The notes beneath the pieces are model-generated. The model did no database searches and was not told where the DNA came from. It saw only the letters and a program-made list of their open reading frames with translations. DNA of 64,000 nucleotides from Isoetes taiwanensis (Eukaryota; Streptophyta; Lycopodiopsida; Isoetales; Isoetaceae): NCBI GenBank assembly GCA_021234155.1, contig JAJEKV010000050.1, positions 8,610,548 through 8,674,547 of the forward strand, given 5' to 3'. Of the stretch, positions 22,142-34,512 are shown in pieces. Both the position numbers and the translations under genes were made by a program. The stretch's first letter is position 1; the number at the start of each line of letters is the position of its first letter.

Positions 22142-24182
22142 CTAATCTCTGTCAGATTCAGTGGAGTAGTCATCCGAGTAATTAGTCAGATTCTGAGGAC
22201 TCCTCTGACCCTCAGCTTCAGGGTTGCGATTGGATGGCTCTCCACCATAGTTTGCAGATCCCTCGCCGACCCCCCGCCCCACGTCCTCGTCTAGGGCTTG
22301 GTTCATCTCCTCCACTGCTTCCTATAAAAACCAAAAGAATATGGCATTAATGTAGTTCATAGAATTATAATAATTTTCTACAACGCACATTGGCATTCCC
22401 GTGATGTGGGACAGTTCCCTCTTCGTATAACTGTTGATACAGATAAACAGCTCCACGTTCCGTGGCTATTTGTACGTGATCCTTGCTAGGGGGAAACCCG
22501 TATAGCCAGGTCTATGACAATATGATGAGTATTAGCTAATGACATTTAAAGTTCTTATTAAAATTAACGTGAACTAATATAGCTCTTACGAATCTATGGT
22601 GAAACCCTTTCCGACCGCCGGAGCCCAAATGAGACGGATTTCGTTCAGACCTAGTTGTTTTGTCAGTCCGAGCTCTATGTTTCTGTTCTGGATCCTTTGC
22701 ACGTTCGAATGCAATCTGATTGCAAGGCACACAACATTATCACAAGTTAAAGTGAACGAATGGCAAAAAAAATAAGAAATACCTTGATATCTTCCTTGTG
22801 GAGATTAAGTGGTTTAGGGACTTTTGACCAATCGCCTCCAATTTTTGCGCAAGTCGTCTTCAGTTCACTGACCACTCTTTGCCTTTGACATAAATCGATA
22901 GATCAACGCAATATTCAAATAATAAAAACAAGACTATGACTAGGTCATGTACCTCCTTTTTCGTAGAAGCTCGCCCATCATCGAAGTGAGCTTCTTCCAG
23001 TTAAACTTCTTTGCTTTTTCTATCTCTGGGAAACTCTGTTTCATTTTATTTTTGACGCTCTCTATTTCGCGTTGGTCATAAGCGCCAGGCCACTCCCCTA
23101 TATCACGGGGAGGCCATAAACGAGAGATATTATTTGAGACCGCATCCCTTAGTGTAGTATAAAAGACACTTCCCTCATCATCTTTCTTAGGAAGATCGTC
23201 CCTGAAGCATAAATGGTGGGTATATAAAAGCGTGTTTATGTCTACCGTCAATATACATATCCCGTCCCGATAGGAAACTTTTGAGCACTTTACAATTTAT
23301 TCTAAGTGAAGAGAATGAACAAAACAACAAATTTAGATGACAAAGTACTAATATTTAAGGGTTTAAAGTACTAATATTTAAAGTACTAATATTTCATCAA
23401 AAAATTATTATTATTATGATAATCAGGTATATTCGGGGCCAAATCACCCGCAGACTTACGTGTCTAAAACAAAGCGAAATGGACGCTCTTCTTCAGTGAC
23501 ATGATGTCGTCGGGATCCGGACCTCTCCAAGTCAGGCGATTCACGATGTTCTTGGGATCCCGAACCCTGTGATGATCGTCGCGATCTTGAACGTTGTCTC
23601 CGTTGCTCCACTACTTCTTGACCTGGGAAGTAATGAGAGAATGAGCATCTTTAACATGCTGCAACCAAAGAAATGTTTGGTACGTAGTGGATATATATTT
23701 ACCTGTTGAAATCTCCCTCCAAGTTCCTTGCACCAGAAAAATCTATTCCCGTCTCTTGCCTAGAACGGGAGTCTATACTACGTCTACCGATCTCGATATT
23801 CTCGCGAGAACGTGGAGGCCGATAATCAACACTATGTCGATGGGGAATAGGAGCGGGAGGCTGCCTAACTGGCGTTGGTGTCAAAGAGGCACGCAAAAAA
23901 CAATTCATTTATTTATTATTTTTATAAAAGCTATCTTAATACCCAAACCTGCTGCTGTAGTGACATGTGGAGGTTGGCTACTTCGAACATCAGCACGATT
24001 GCCCCTACCTCGTGGAGTCCTCCTCCTATTTTGTCTAAACTCTTCCCTTTCCTCTACACAACAAATTAAAACTCCATGCATAAACTTACATACCTAATTA
24101 GAGGGTAAAGCGTATAAAAACTATATAAATACTTACCTTCGTCTTCGTCATTCTCCGTACGATTGCGATTACCTTTATTCAT
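22142..24182 (-). CDS. TNPA-like protein of CACTA element 1 (multi-exon)
   Basis: Minus-strand exons with GT-AG borders link coding segments. The start is MNKGNRNRTENDEDE (24182-24137). An Arg-rich exon follows (24053-23943, FRQNRRRTPRGRGNRADV), then 23868-23703 (SVDYRPPRSRENIEIGRRSI) and an SR-rich segment near 23625-23465. Later segments include WPPRDIGEWPGAYDQREIES, FNWKKLTSMMGELLRKRRY, CAKIGGDWSKVPKPLNLH and SERNPSHLGSGGRKGFHHRF. The acidic tail ends at 22142. The last motifs resemble plant transposase_24 (Ptta/En/Spm) proteins, which bind subterminal repeats and help CACTA excision. One intron junction (before 23625) appears one base out of phase, so the gene may be broken. Its position inside the palindromic arrays supports the call. 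Confidence 0.55.
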
Positions 24183-24372
24183 CGCCGAGAAAAATAGCAC
24201 ACCTAGATCAAAAGAAATTATGAGAGAAACATTTGATAACCATGAATGATATGGTTGCAATAATAGAATGATACTTACAAACCATAATAGAATGATACTT
24301 ACAAACCATACAGATGATAAATAGTATTTTCATGGTTCGAAATGTGCTACCAATGAGCCCCGGAAGACTTAC

Positions 24373-24489
24373 TGCAGTCTTGACCGTCTTGACCGGGGGC
24401 GGAGGGGGAGACGCATAATGCCATGAATATTGCATCAGCAGAAAGAGGGCCACAATGAGGAAGACCGCTAAGAATTGAGCCTCCGCCAT
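24373..24489 (-). CDS. Short membrane-segment ORF/exon upstream of TNPA-like gene
   Basis: Starting at ATG 24489 this encodes 39 residues: a hydrophobic stretch (FLAVFLIVALFLL) then SPPPPPVKTVKTA. It ends exactly at a consensus donor GTAAGT. The next likely acceptor does not keep its frame into the TNPA-like start. It may be a 5' exon of a differently spliced transcript or an unrelated captured exon. Confidence 0.3.
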
Positions 24490-24639
24490 GACTATATATA
24501 TTAATTTGAACATAACGAGAATTAGCGAGAGAAAAGCTTTGAACAAGTGTCTTTGAATAAATACCTAAATTTATATTCTTATCTTCTTATTTATATTAGA
24601 AAAAGTATCTCAGATATATATGTATGGGGTGCATATCGA

Positions 24640-24935
24640 ATTCTAGGTTGCCATATTATCGCCATGTATCATGTCATACAATCAACCCTAAATTATCCCA
24701 TCGTGGCATTTTTAGTGCCACATCATGAAACCCTACATTGCGTGTGGCACATCATCAAACCCTAGGTTGTGTCACGTCAGCGACTTCAGATTGCCACATC
24801 ATAGTCAAGTGCCATGTCATCAAACCCTAGTTAGTGTGTGCCACATCATCAAACCCTAGATTGTGCCACATGGCATTTACAATCTAGGGTTTGATGATGT
24901 AGCACACAAAACCTAGGGTTTGACGTCTAGAGCGA
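24640..24935. repeat. Repeats of cacatcatcaaaccctag with an inverted pair
   Basis: The unit tgccacatcatcaaacccta occurs about four times in direct orientation. It is then inverted at 24880-24905 (acaatctagggtttgatgat). The last direct copy and the inverted one can form a ~20-25-bp stem with a short loop. It lies between the TNPA-like gene and the kinase-like pseudogene. Confidence 0.65.
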
Positions 24936-25159
24936 CACTTTATCTACAAGTTATGATTAATCAATTTATTTACCATTAATAATAATTTTTTTGATTAATA
25001 AATTACTTTTTTCATTAGTAATTTTGAATAAAAACATTTATTTGTTGCAACAAGCCTCAAATAGGAAGACAAAATTATATTAATCACTTCTTGCAAGCAT
25101 TTAACAAAAGCTTAGCCATCTCAAGTGGATCACCACACTTCATATGTCGCCTCTCTCAC

Positions 25160-26150
25160 AACTATATCAAGAAAGCCCTCGTTGTTTTGAACACATCGAT
25201 GATACTGTGAACAATAGATGGGCGATCCATGTGCACAAGCTCTCTATCCATCATCATTTGGACCTTCATATGTTGGATGATGTCCAATGTGCTAGAGTAT
25301 CGGTCGGTTGGGTTTATCTCAACACACAACCCCATAAGCCGCATTGCCCGACAAAATCAAGGAGCATCTCAGAAATGTAGCCCAGGGAATATATGTCGAT
25401 ATCTCATGCCCCATGATGCTTGGTCATCCGATGATGATGTAAAAACTCTCTTCTCCCACCAAGGATATCGCACCGCTCCCATCTTGTAGTGTATAACGGC
25501 TCTTCAACTTGGGCATTCGCTCCTTGCAAAAAAAAAAAAGGGGCCGTGTCCCAATCACCAATAGCCACCCACACATTTGTAAGGGAGTCATCAAAATGGA
25601 GTTTGACCCTTTGCAATTGAGCTTTGTGTGTGTCCAACCCGAGCGTGGATGGCATAGACTCCTTCTCGCAAGAGCGAGAGCTATTTCTCGACGTGCTTAT
25701 ACACGAGCCTCATTTTGGCTTTTCACTACGCACTTATCTTCATATCAGCCCTTCTTGGAGCACTATGCATTGCATTTGACCATCTCCTATAAGAAGAGAA
25801 TTGGCTCGAAGATGGTCAAGTAATTCTACAAAGGTTCCTTCATTCATGAATGGCAAGACTACCATTGGTCCCCGTGGCTCATCTCCACAAAAGACCTCAG
25901 GGGCAAGTCCAAGGGGTGTGGCCAATTCTGGACTTGGGCTCTTGAAACGGATATACTTGTCAGCCAACAACCATGATGCAGCTCTATCTTGGCCTCTCCA
26001 CACAATGCCAGTATAATAGTCATCTTGATTAAAGTACAGGGTTCCCAAGATCTGGATTTGGTATATCTGGCAGTCTTGTTTACTACCAATGCACTTTACA
26101 ACTCCAACAAAGATCCACGTGAATGTTGTCAATAAATGCAAAGACATTTA
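25160..26150 (-). pseudogene. Protein-kinase-like pseudogene inside CACTA element 1
   Basis: Frame-shifted minus-strand segments follow kinase order. An N-lobe hinge-like part is VVLPFMNEGTFVELLDHLRA (about 25840). A degenerate catalytic loop and activation segment follow near 25640-25480: FDDSLTNVWVAIGDWDTA, with DWD in place of DFG. Near 25390 comes DIDIYSLGYISEML, and the subdomain XI-like MGLCVEINPTDRYSSTLDII near 25330. Stops and frame changes separate the pieces, and the HRD and APE motifs are not preserved. It is best read as a host kinase sequence captured by the transposon and decayed; an independent pseudogene is possible. Confidence 0.5.
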
Positions 26151-26763
26151 TCATGAGCATGTAATGATAATCTAGCCCCGCACCAATAGAGCTCCCACCA
26201 TGGATAAGACTATCTAACTCCTTCACTGCTCATCTTTGAGACCCATCGCCATCTTGTGATCTTTGCGTCGGACCTTTGCACTTCGCCACGAATTAGCCCA
26301 TCGTCCCACGTGATGCCTCAAAGATAGGGGCATAAGTGGCACTTTATACTTAAGTAGCATCCTCAATTCTCGCCCGTGATTGCAAACCCAAGACTTTAAG
26401 TTCTTTCTCATCGTATCTTCCAACTCGGACTCATGCTCGCCACCTCCCACATAATTGAGACCGACATTCTTTCTCAACCGATGCTACAAAACGGTTAATT
26501 CGATCATCGGGTTTGCATATGTCGTTCGGCCTGGCCTCAGGCGCATATTTGATTGATCGGATGCGCCTAATTTCACTAAGCATCTTTGTCCTTCATCGAG
26601 GCCATTTTATGCCTACAAACAAAACAAAATAATGAATACAAAAGCCAAGCATGCACAAAGTAAATGCAACATAATAATGACAAATATCAAACATGTATGC
26701 ACTTCATATAATCATTACTTATAACATGCCCTATGGCTGACTAATACCTTATCCCATCCCCAC

Positions 26764-26779
26764 CCCCCTCCCCCAACCC

Positions 26780-26812
<33 letters not shown>
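26764..26812. repeat. C-rich/poly(A) homopolymer tract
   Basis: A run of C-rich sequence is followed by more than 30 A residues. This may be a retroposition tail, but no source element is evident upstream. Confidence 0.7.
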
Positions 26813-26814
<2 letters not shown>

Positions 26815-26845
26815 ATTAAAAAGAAAAACTAAATAGGTTAGATTA

Positions 26846-27298
26846 GGGTATTCGGACCCACGGTCAATTTACATTCGTATTACTAGTTAATTAGTTAGTA
26901 GATAGTCCCGAAATTTAGTTAACTTTTTTAACCAAAAACACTACCTAAACTTATCTTCGCACGCTCGGATTAGTTAGCAAAATTAACTAAAAATTAACTA
27001 ATTAGAAATTAGCACTAAAAGTTAAATCACCCCATAGAGGTCACTTTAAGTTTAGTTAATTGTGCGTATAATTTTTTATGCCTTTGGCTAACTTAACTAG
27101 ACATGTTCGAAATAATTTAGTTAACTAGTTAAGTTATTTTTTAACCAAAGCTTTTAGTGCGAAATAGTATTACATTAAGTTAGCCTAACCTGTTTTTTTT
27201 AACTAGCACTGGTGTGAAGGGAATCATCCATTTACTGTTAACTTAACTTAACGATAAAAATAACTTAACTAAACTTGACCATGGGTGCGAATAGACCC
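26846..27298. mobile_element. Tourist-like (PIF/Harbinger-type) MITE
   Basis: The 453-bp segment has imperfect terminal inverted repeats: gggtattcggacccacggtc at the left and its near reverse complement gaccatgggtgcgaatag...accc at the right. It is flanked by the direct repeat TTA (26843-26845, 27299-27301). A TTA target duplication with GG-starting ends fits Tourist-type MITEs. The interior is AT-rich with many ttaactagttaa words and has no coding capacity. Confidence 0.7.
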
Positions 27299-27404
27299 TT
27301 ACTCGGATCAAAAGCTAGATTTGGCTAGATAATAGAGGAGGCTTTGGACTGATGGAATAAGCTAGATATTCTAGATTAGATCGGTTGGATTAGGCTAGAG
27401 TATG

Positions 27405-28000
27405 ATTAGGACCCGAACACGTGGTCCTCCCCACTCATGGTGGAGCCGACCATGCCCTTTCCCTAGCCACCTCTACCTAACAAAAATAATAAGAAATGTG
27501 GGACTAGGGCCCGAACATCTCGGTCCCCTCCACTCATGATGGAGCCGACCATGTCCTTGCCCTAGCTACCTCTAGCTAAAACTGACAATGAACATGAACT
27601 AAGGCCCGAACACCTGGTCCTCTCCACTCGCGGTGGAGCCGACCATGTCCTTGCCGTAGCCACCTCTACCTAAGAATGAGAAGAAAAGTGGACTTGGACC
27701 CGGACATCTGGTCCTCTCCACGCAAGGTGGAGCCGACCGTGCCCTTGAACAAGCCACTACAATTTTATTTTAGACCTAACAAATAACAAGTCGAAGTCAA
27801 CTTGAACCCGGGTACGCGATCCTCTCCACTCTAGGTGGAGCCGACCGTGCCCTTGAACAAGCCACTCCTTAACCTAGGAAAATAAAATTTGATCATAGTG
27901 GAAGTGGACTTGAACCCTGCACACATGGTCCTTCCACTCTAGGTGGAGCCGACCCGCGCCCTTGAACAAGCCACTCCTTCAATTTTTTTAACCTATTTAA
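27405..28000. repeat. ~100-bp tandem repeats (ggtcctctccactc type), six copies
   Basis: Six units begin near 27410, 27508, 27604, 27698, 27805 and 27912. Each contains a variant of ggtcctctccactcaaggtg followed by gagccgacc and atgcccttg. Related units occur at 36272-36840 (duplicate B) and, more diverged, at 47975-48260 in CACTA element 2. The matching position in both elements suggests an upstream regulatory or subterminal region. Confidence 0.8.
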
Positions 28001-28129
28001 AGCTATAAAAAAATGCAAGTGTGATGAACTTACTACAAATGAAGAACGTGGTGCGGGTATAAGATCCTCGCCGGCCCAAATAAAAAGGACAAAATTATGA
28101 ACCCCGCAACAAAAAAAATTAAAAGAATA

Positions 28130-28890
28130 AGAACAAAAGAAGAAGAAGATCGAAAAAAAAAAAAAAAAATAAAGTGGAAAAAAAATAGAAAATCAAGAAA
28201 AGAAAAAAAAATAATAATCAAGAAGAAGATAAGGGTGGGAGAAACAAGAGAAGGGGAGAAGAAATAAGGAAGGGTCAAGATGGGAAGGAAAAAGCACGAA
28301 GGAGAGAAGAAGAAATGATGGGGGAGGGGGGAGGAGAAGAATAGAATCGAAGGGGAAGAGAAAGAATAGAAGAAGGAAGAAGGGAAGAAGGGAAGGAAAA
28401 GAAATATGAAGAGAAAAATAAGAGAAGGAAAGAAGAGATAAAAAATAAGAGAAGAAGAAAGAATCGAAGAAGGGAAGAAGAGAAAGGAAGAATAGAATCG
28501 AAGAGAAGAGAAGAATAGAATCGAATAAGAGAAGAGAATAAGAGAATAAGAATAAGAGAAGAGAAGAATAGAATAGAATAAGAGAAGAGAAGAATAGAAT
28601 CGAGAAGAATAGAATAAGAGAAGAGAAGAATAGAATCGAAGGGGAAGAGAAAGAATAGAAGGAGGAAGAAGAGAAGAAATAAGAGAAGGGAAGAAGGGAA
28701 AGAAAAGAAATATGAAGAGAAATGAGAGAAGAAATGAGAAGAAATGAGAGAAGAAGAGAAGAAGAAGAAGAGAACGAAAGAAGAGAAGGGGACACGAAGG
28801 AGGGAAGAAGAAAGGAAGGGGAAAGAAAGAAAGAAAGAAAGAAAGAAAAAGGAGGAAGAAGAAAAATGAAGAACACACAAAAAAAATTGA
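28130..28890. repeat. Purine-only tract (GA/GAA-rich), ~750 bp
   Basis: The plus strand is almost purely A and G, built from aagaa, agaag and gaatag words, and ends in a GAAA microsatellite (about 28820-28848). Occasional atcga interruptions recur. Open frames on the minus strand (Ser/Phe/Leu-rich) simply reflect the composition and are not genes. The copy in unit B is at 36960-37680. Confidence 0.85.
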
Positions 28891-29077
28891 AATCTAGGTT
28901 AGGCATGCACCTTTCAATCCAAAAAACCTATTCAATCTAAAAAATATGATGTACTAACCTTAGAATAGTTGCTTGCAGGTCGATCAGGGTACTAGCGCCG
29001 CAGATCGCCCAAAAAGCTCGAAGAGGAAGCGAAAAAAAAAGTTCCAGAAAAGCCGGCCGCCCGCGGTTTGAAAAAGT

Positions 29078-29190
29078 TACAGAGCGTCGCATGCGACGTG
29101 ACGTCGCATGCGACGTTATTTCAAACACGTATACATACGGTTTTACGTCGCATGCGACGTCCACGCGACGTATTTTGTTATAGCGACGTT
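29078..29190. repeat. CACTA element 1, right subterminal palindromes
   Basis: Three copies of the gcgtcgcatgcgacgt type palindrome lie in 90 bp. They are followed by cgcgacgtattttgttatag, whose reverse complement resembles the end region of CACTA elements. The exact terminus cannot be fixed. The duplicate is at 37906-38018. Confidence 0.6.
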
Positions 29191-30600
29191 ATGGACTTTA
29201 TATTTTTTTTTGACGTCTTTTTTAAATGTGATGCTCATTAAAGTTTGTCCCTAGGCTTATTTAGACAGTCCTGAGGCATGCATGCAGTCAATCACATTCC
29301 GGATTCTATTACTACCAGCAAAAATTTTAGTGGCCTAAATATATCTACCAGAACGTGAAGTTGGTTTTCTGAAATATCGTCTCTGAAATATCGTGAGTGA
29401 CTCTCCCCTCTAGTGAGGTGGCCGTTCAAAGTCCTAGCTTTGTTTGACTTGGGGAAGGGTGTCAGTCATGCTTGCCCAACGACGGGCTGCCGGGACCGTT
29501 CTAACCCCAACGCTTGGGTCTGGACCTTATCCGAAAATTTTGGAAATTTTCTTGTATCACCGGGCGATGACCACGAAGCCAGCTCACCAAAACCATAATT
29601 TAATTCCATGTCATGCATTAATCATGAATTTATGAAGCATAAATGCAATAAAATGCATAACTAAAAGAGTGTGCATCGAAAAAAGGCGAGTTTTTGACCA
29701 GGGGGGCATCTAGGCTGTGCGGACACATTAAAAAATTTCCACTTGGAAACTATGAAGCAATTTTTTATCAAGGTACAATTGTTTCTGAGAAACAAAACCA
29801 GTTCATTACAAGTTAATTATGCCATCCATGTCAAATAACTTTAGGGAGCAGTCCGTTGAATAGGGGCATTCTCTCTATCCATATGCCTTGATAATCAAAA
29901 CACAACCATCATCACAAGCAACCAAATCTAAACCCCCAAACCCGCGGTAGTCTTTTGCTTTTCGTAAATCATTTATCTTCATTCTAGTAGTTATGATGCT
30001 TTTCAGAATCATTTATCTTCATTCTAATAGTTATGATGCTTATATTCTCAATGCAATCTTAGACCAAGCATAACGCCCAAATGACCAAGGTCAACCCCAA
30101 GTAGAACGATCCCACAAACTCCATTCCTTCAGTTCTCGCTGCTTGACGTGGAGTGGGGGTGTTGACGCCAGAGCGGGGACCCTAAAATTCCGGAGCCTCC
30201 CCGGTGCCCGAACGACAAAACACTGCGGTTTCTACAAGGCCGACCTCAGGACGCCCCGCGGTTTGACAAGTTCTACCGTACCGATCTGGAATCTTTTGGG
30301 CCTTCTCGAAGAGGGGCCTCTGAACGGAGGATCCAATGGTCGGATAGGGGAACCGGGCTCCGGGAGGGTGGTCATTAGCGTGCGGCCCCCCGGGGGAGCG
30401 CTGCCAGGAAGGGCTGCCTCGGGAACTTTTTTGGATCCCGACTCCTGGGGTCCGGACTCTCCCCTCTTATGAGGGCTCCCTGCAAGGTCCTGGCCTCGTT
30501 TGACTTGGGGGAGGGTGCCAGCTCGGTTGCCCCGCAACGGGCTGCCCCGAACGTTCTAATGCTAACCCTTTGACCTAGACCTTCTCCGAAAATTCCGAAA
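29190..30600. other. GC-rich flank with two diverged ~1-kb-spaced repeats
   Basis: The word series ctctcccctct, gtttgacttgggg, gggctgcc and gacctagaccttctccgaaa occurs once near 29400-29540 (diverged) and again near 30455-30600. No gene is recognised; it belongs to the satellite family at 39.4-42.5 kb. Confidence 0.6.
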
Positions 30601-33600
30601 ACTAGAAACGTGTGCCCGGCGATGCCGGGCATTACCATGGACATGTAGAATAGTAGACATCATGGAGTTTGTAGGTGGAAGAAAAAGTTTTAGATGCAAT
30701 CCTCCCCATATGTGGTAATAACTTAGGGTTTAGGGTTTAGGTGTGTCGAACATTAGCCATAGACGCGCCAAATAGGAATAATAAAAGCATAGCATAGGGT
30801 GGAACAGAATGAGTAGATGCATAGTCAAGCATGATTGCAATCAGGCTATCAGATATTGCAAAATAAGATTGCTGCCATTCTACTCGCATTATTGTCTACC
30901 TTAATAGAATGATGCATCAGTCTGTTTAATTTTGTACAATCCATGGTTATAAATATGTGTTTCTCTAAAACAAAATAGAACTTGGCAAATCAACCTTTTG
31001 ATATTGTCTCCTTTAAGAGTTGTAAAATATACTTGATATATAGTAAGAATATTCTACCTAAACACAAATCTTAAACCCCAAAGCCTTAACCCTAAATCTA
31101 GGTGTGTGATTGTATGGTTGATATCATTGCATGCTCCATCTATGAGGCTTGCTATCCTTCAAGTTTTTCAAATTCATGAATCATAATATGATAAATCCTC
31201 GAACCCTAAACCTGTAAACTTAACTCGTAAGCTCTAAATCCTAAATGTGCAATAAATGGAAACTTGCCTTTTGTAATCGAAATGGGAGTGCAAAATAGTT
31301 GCATAATGGTAACTGAAGAGGATACGAAATGGATATACTCATGGAAAATAAAAGAAAATAGATGATGTGTTATTTTACAAAATACCTTTACCCTCCTAAA
31401 ATGCAATTTGTAGAAATTGGTATATTTTTATAATCAATTTCAAGCACTCAATATTGTGCTACTATGTATTTCTACTTATCCAAATTCGGCCCATGCACAC
31501 GTGCAATAAAACATGTGCTACACAACATGTACAATACATCATAGCTTCACACAATGTCAAAGGATATGCATTTGGATTTGAGATATGCATCCGTTGCCTC
31601 CAAGATCAAACATGTCAATCTTCATGAATACCAAGCATGTGAAACTTCATGATGTGTTTGCTATGTATTGATAGTTATTTGGTGGTTCATTCATATTTGG
31701 TAGTTGTTTGATTTTGGAGAGGACCTCAATACTCATGGATGGATGTCGAGTTGTTCCTATACAATGTTGGGTTGTTGAAACAATGTACATGGATGTTTGG
31801 GGTGATCTCCCCTTATAGGATTATTATATTGGATGCATAATGAAACTCTTTCATGTTTCAAGAAATGTAGGTATTCTACAAAGGTTTGTGCAACATGAAA
31901 TAGACCCAATATCCCCACACAACTTTTACACCAGGACTTTTTCATGGGAAATTAAGTTAGTATTATCTAACGGTTCTAAAGAAGCGCGAAGTAGTCTACC
32001 TGCCAAATAAACAAATAGCCAACGAAATTTAAATATCATTATCAAATAGAAAGCTTATGCCATACACTATTTCCTTCGCAGTTAAAAAGGCTTTGCACAA
32101 GTTCCTTCTCAAGCAGACAAAATATGTATTTGGATAAAAAGCGATTTCCATGAATTTTATTGCAAACTCTAATGAGAAAATAGCATCCAATATGGATACA
32201 ATGCATGCGCTTATAATAGCCAAAATATGGAGTTTTTAAGGATGCAATCACAATTTATTCCTTGCATTAAGGTCAACAGCACTTGCATTCTGGGCAGAAA
32301 TATTGAGATGTTTGCATCCAGGAAACACATGCACACCCCCCTAAGTGAGGTCAACGGCACCTGCATTGTGGGCAAAAATATTTAGACGTTAGCATTACAC
32401 AGGCACAACCCCTTAAGTTAAAAGACATGCTAGGTTTTGAATATGGAGTTGTCTAATAGGCTACCTATCCAAGCTGCTCCAACGCCTAAGAACTGTGGCA
32501 TACTCTAATAACATGATTGTTTTGACAGCTCTTCTTGATAGAATACTTATGTCATTGCATAACTGGCAAGAAGACCTGTTCAAATTTGATACTCAAACTT
32601 CTCGAATTAACATCTGAATGACTTGATCACAAATCGAAAAGAAGGGCGCCCAAACTTCCCAAATTAACATCTCTTGACTTGATCACAAATCCCAAAGGGT
32701 GTCTGGAATCTTCATGGGAGACATAGTACTGGATAGCATAAAACATAAAAAACGAACACACCAGATGTAAATCAAGTTCATCAAGTTCGTCATAACATTT
32801 GCACACCTCTATTTTTTCTATTTTTCTGGTCCAATCTATGGCATATACATCTTCTTACTTTGCCAAAAATGAAACTGCAGGCTGGAGACATCCTCCAGAT
32901 GAATATCTATGTGTAAGCAAAACTATATTAATAAAAATGCCAATGCCTTACTTATTACATGCTACAACAATCTCAATGTTGACATGAAACAGTGTGCCCC
33001 AGCATCTCAATACCCATCCAATTATAATTCAACACATAGTCCACTTCATCATATTCTGGCATTCAAAGACATAATATTAAAAGGAGATTCACGTAGAAGA
33101 GAATAAAATAACTCACATTGGAGTAGGATAGATGAGTAATATAAACCACAGTCAATGAGGAATCTCCAAAGTAGAATATCCCATTAACCTTTTTCACAAT
33201 AAATCTTCCATTTTTCTTAACTTGCAAAACGTAAATAAAATACTTAGCAAATAGGACTTCAATGCTTAGCAGGTCTACATAATCTATCAAGATTTGCCTT
33301 CTTGGCTACATAACTTGAACTGTTGACTATATTCTGATATAAGCCATGCTTTCCTCTGCACCAAAAAGAAGAAAAGATTAAAAAAAAATATTTTGGGAAA
33401 AAAATGCAGAACAATGCTGACACAGAGTGACAAATGAAGTGGTCAAGTTTGCCTTATGGACACTTCAAATTTAATTGCTGCAGTCTGGCCATGGTGGGCA
33501 TCCTTGTTATCCAAATTGCCTTAAAACGTTCTAATAAAAACAGACCAAACGTGTCTTAGTAAATGACATGGTAGCCAAAGCTGCAACATGATGTGGTTAT

Positions 33601-34512
33601 TTAGCATGGGTTTTAAAATACCAGAAGACCTCTTGTAAAGCATTACCTCTTTTTTGCAAAATGAACAAAGAGATAATGGCATACTACTGCTTAAGCAAAT
33701 TTTAAACAGATGAAGTTTAATGAATGCAACATACTACTTAAGGCAACTTTTAAACAGATGAAATTAAAAAAATGCAACAGTAGATGCGCAGAAATACAAT
33801 CATGTATGGGTAGTAGCAAAGATATGCTTTTTTCAACCATGTCTACATGTCTAACAGTTTGAACAAATTCACATTACCACTGTGTATCCAAACATATTGA
33901 ACCTTAAAAAATATCCTATTTTGCCAATGCCAACAGGAACTCAGCTTGCCTCATCCAGATGATATAGTTCCAGGAAAATACAGATTATACAAAAACAACT
34001 ATTTATCTACGAAAAGAGCTTTGGGATAGAAAGAGAACATGCTACATTAAATCTCTTAATGCAGAGTTGCCATCTTTAATTTATCCTATGCATGTGCAAC
34101 TAAGGAACTGAAGGAGCACTTTAATCTCTGTCATATATCTGAAACTCCAATAGCAGACATTTGTACCTTGTTTGACGAAGTATGATCTTGCCAGAACAAA
34201 GGCCATAAAGATACTTCTAATAGTCTTGTATAAGAAGCAAAGATAATAGGTGGCCTCAAGAAAAATAACACCATAGCAAACACATGTCTAATGCACTTTG
34301 TTGCATTAAGCTTCAATTGCAAATCAACAATCAACTTCAATAGTAAGAATCTGCTCGTATTTAGAGTGTGTGAATAAGAATCTGGTCGGAAACTTCTGTT
34401 TGCTCGTATTTAGAGTGTCATCTAACTTGCTGCCTCTACCTTTACTCATATTCAAGACGTCCTATACTAATAATACTTCAAATAAAAATACTTCCTAATA
34501 ATACTTCAAATA

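Larger units (their letters stand above)
27351..30601. repeat. Segmental duplication unit A
   Basis: From gatggaataagctagatatt onward this segment matches unit B (36215-39443). It covers ~100-bp repeats, purine tract, palindromic subterminal repeats and GC-rich flank. Unit A is interrupted at 30602 by a Helitron and resumes at 36122-36210, after which unit B starts. The two copies differ by scattered indels. Confidence 0.9.

Noticed and set aside
24838-24912. MicroRNA precursor
   Set aside because: The hairpin is built from a repeat unit and has no sign of a conserved mature arm; only a repeat structure is claimed.
28033-28906. Long Ser/Phe/Leu-rich open frames on the minus strand (and again at 36840-37734)
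   Set aside because: They are the complement of a purine-only repeat. All three frames are open with the same low complexity, so they are not genes.
29140-29260. Exact right terminus of CACTA element 1
   Set aside because: The sequence tattttgttatag is end-like, but no matching left end or target duplication could be found, so only a subterminal region is claimed.
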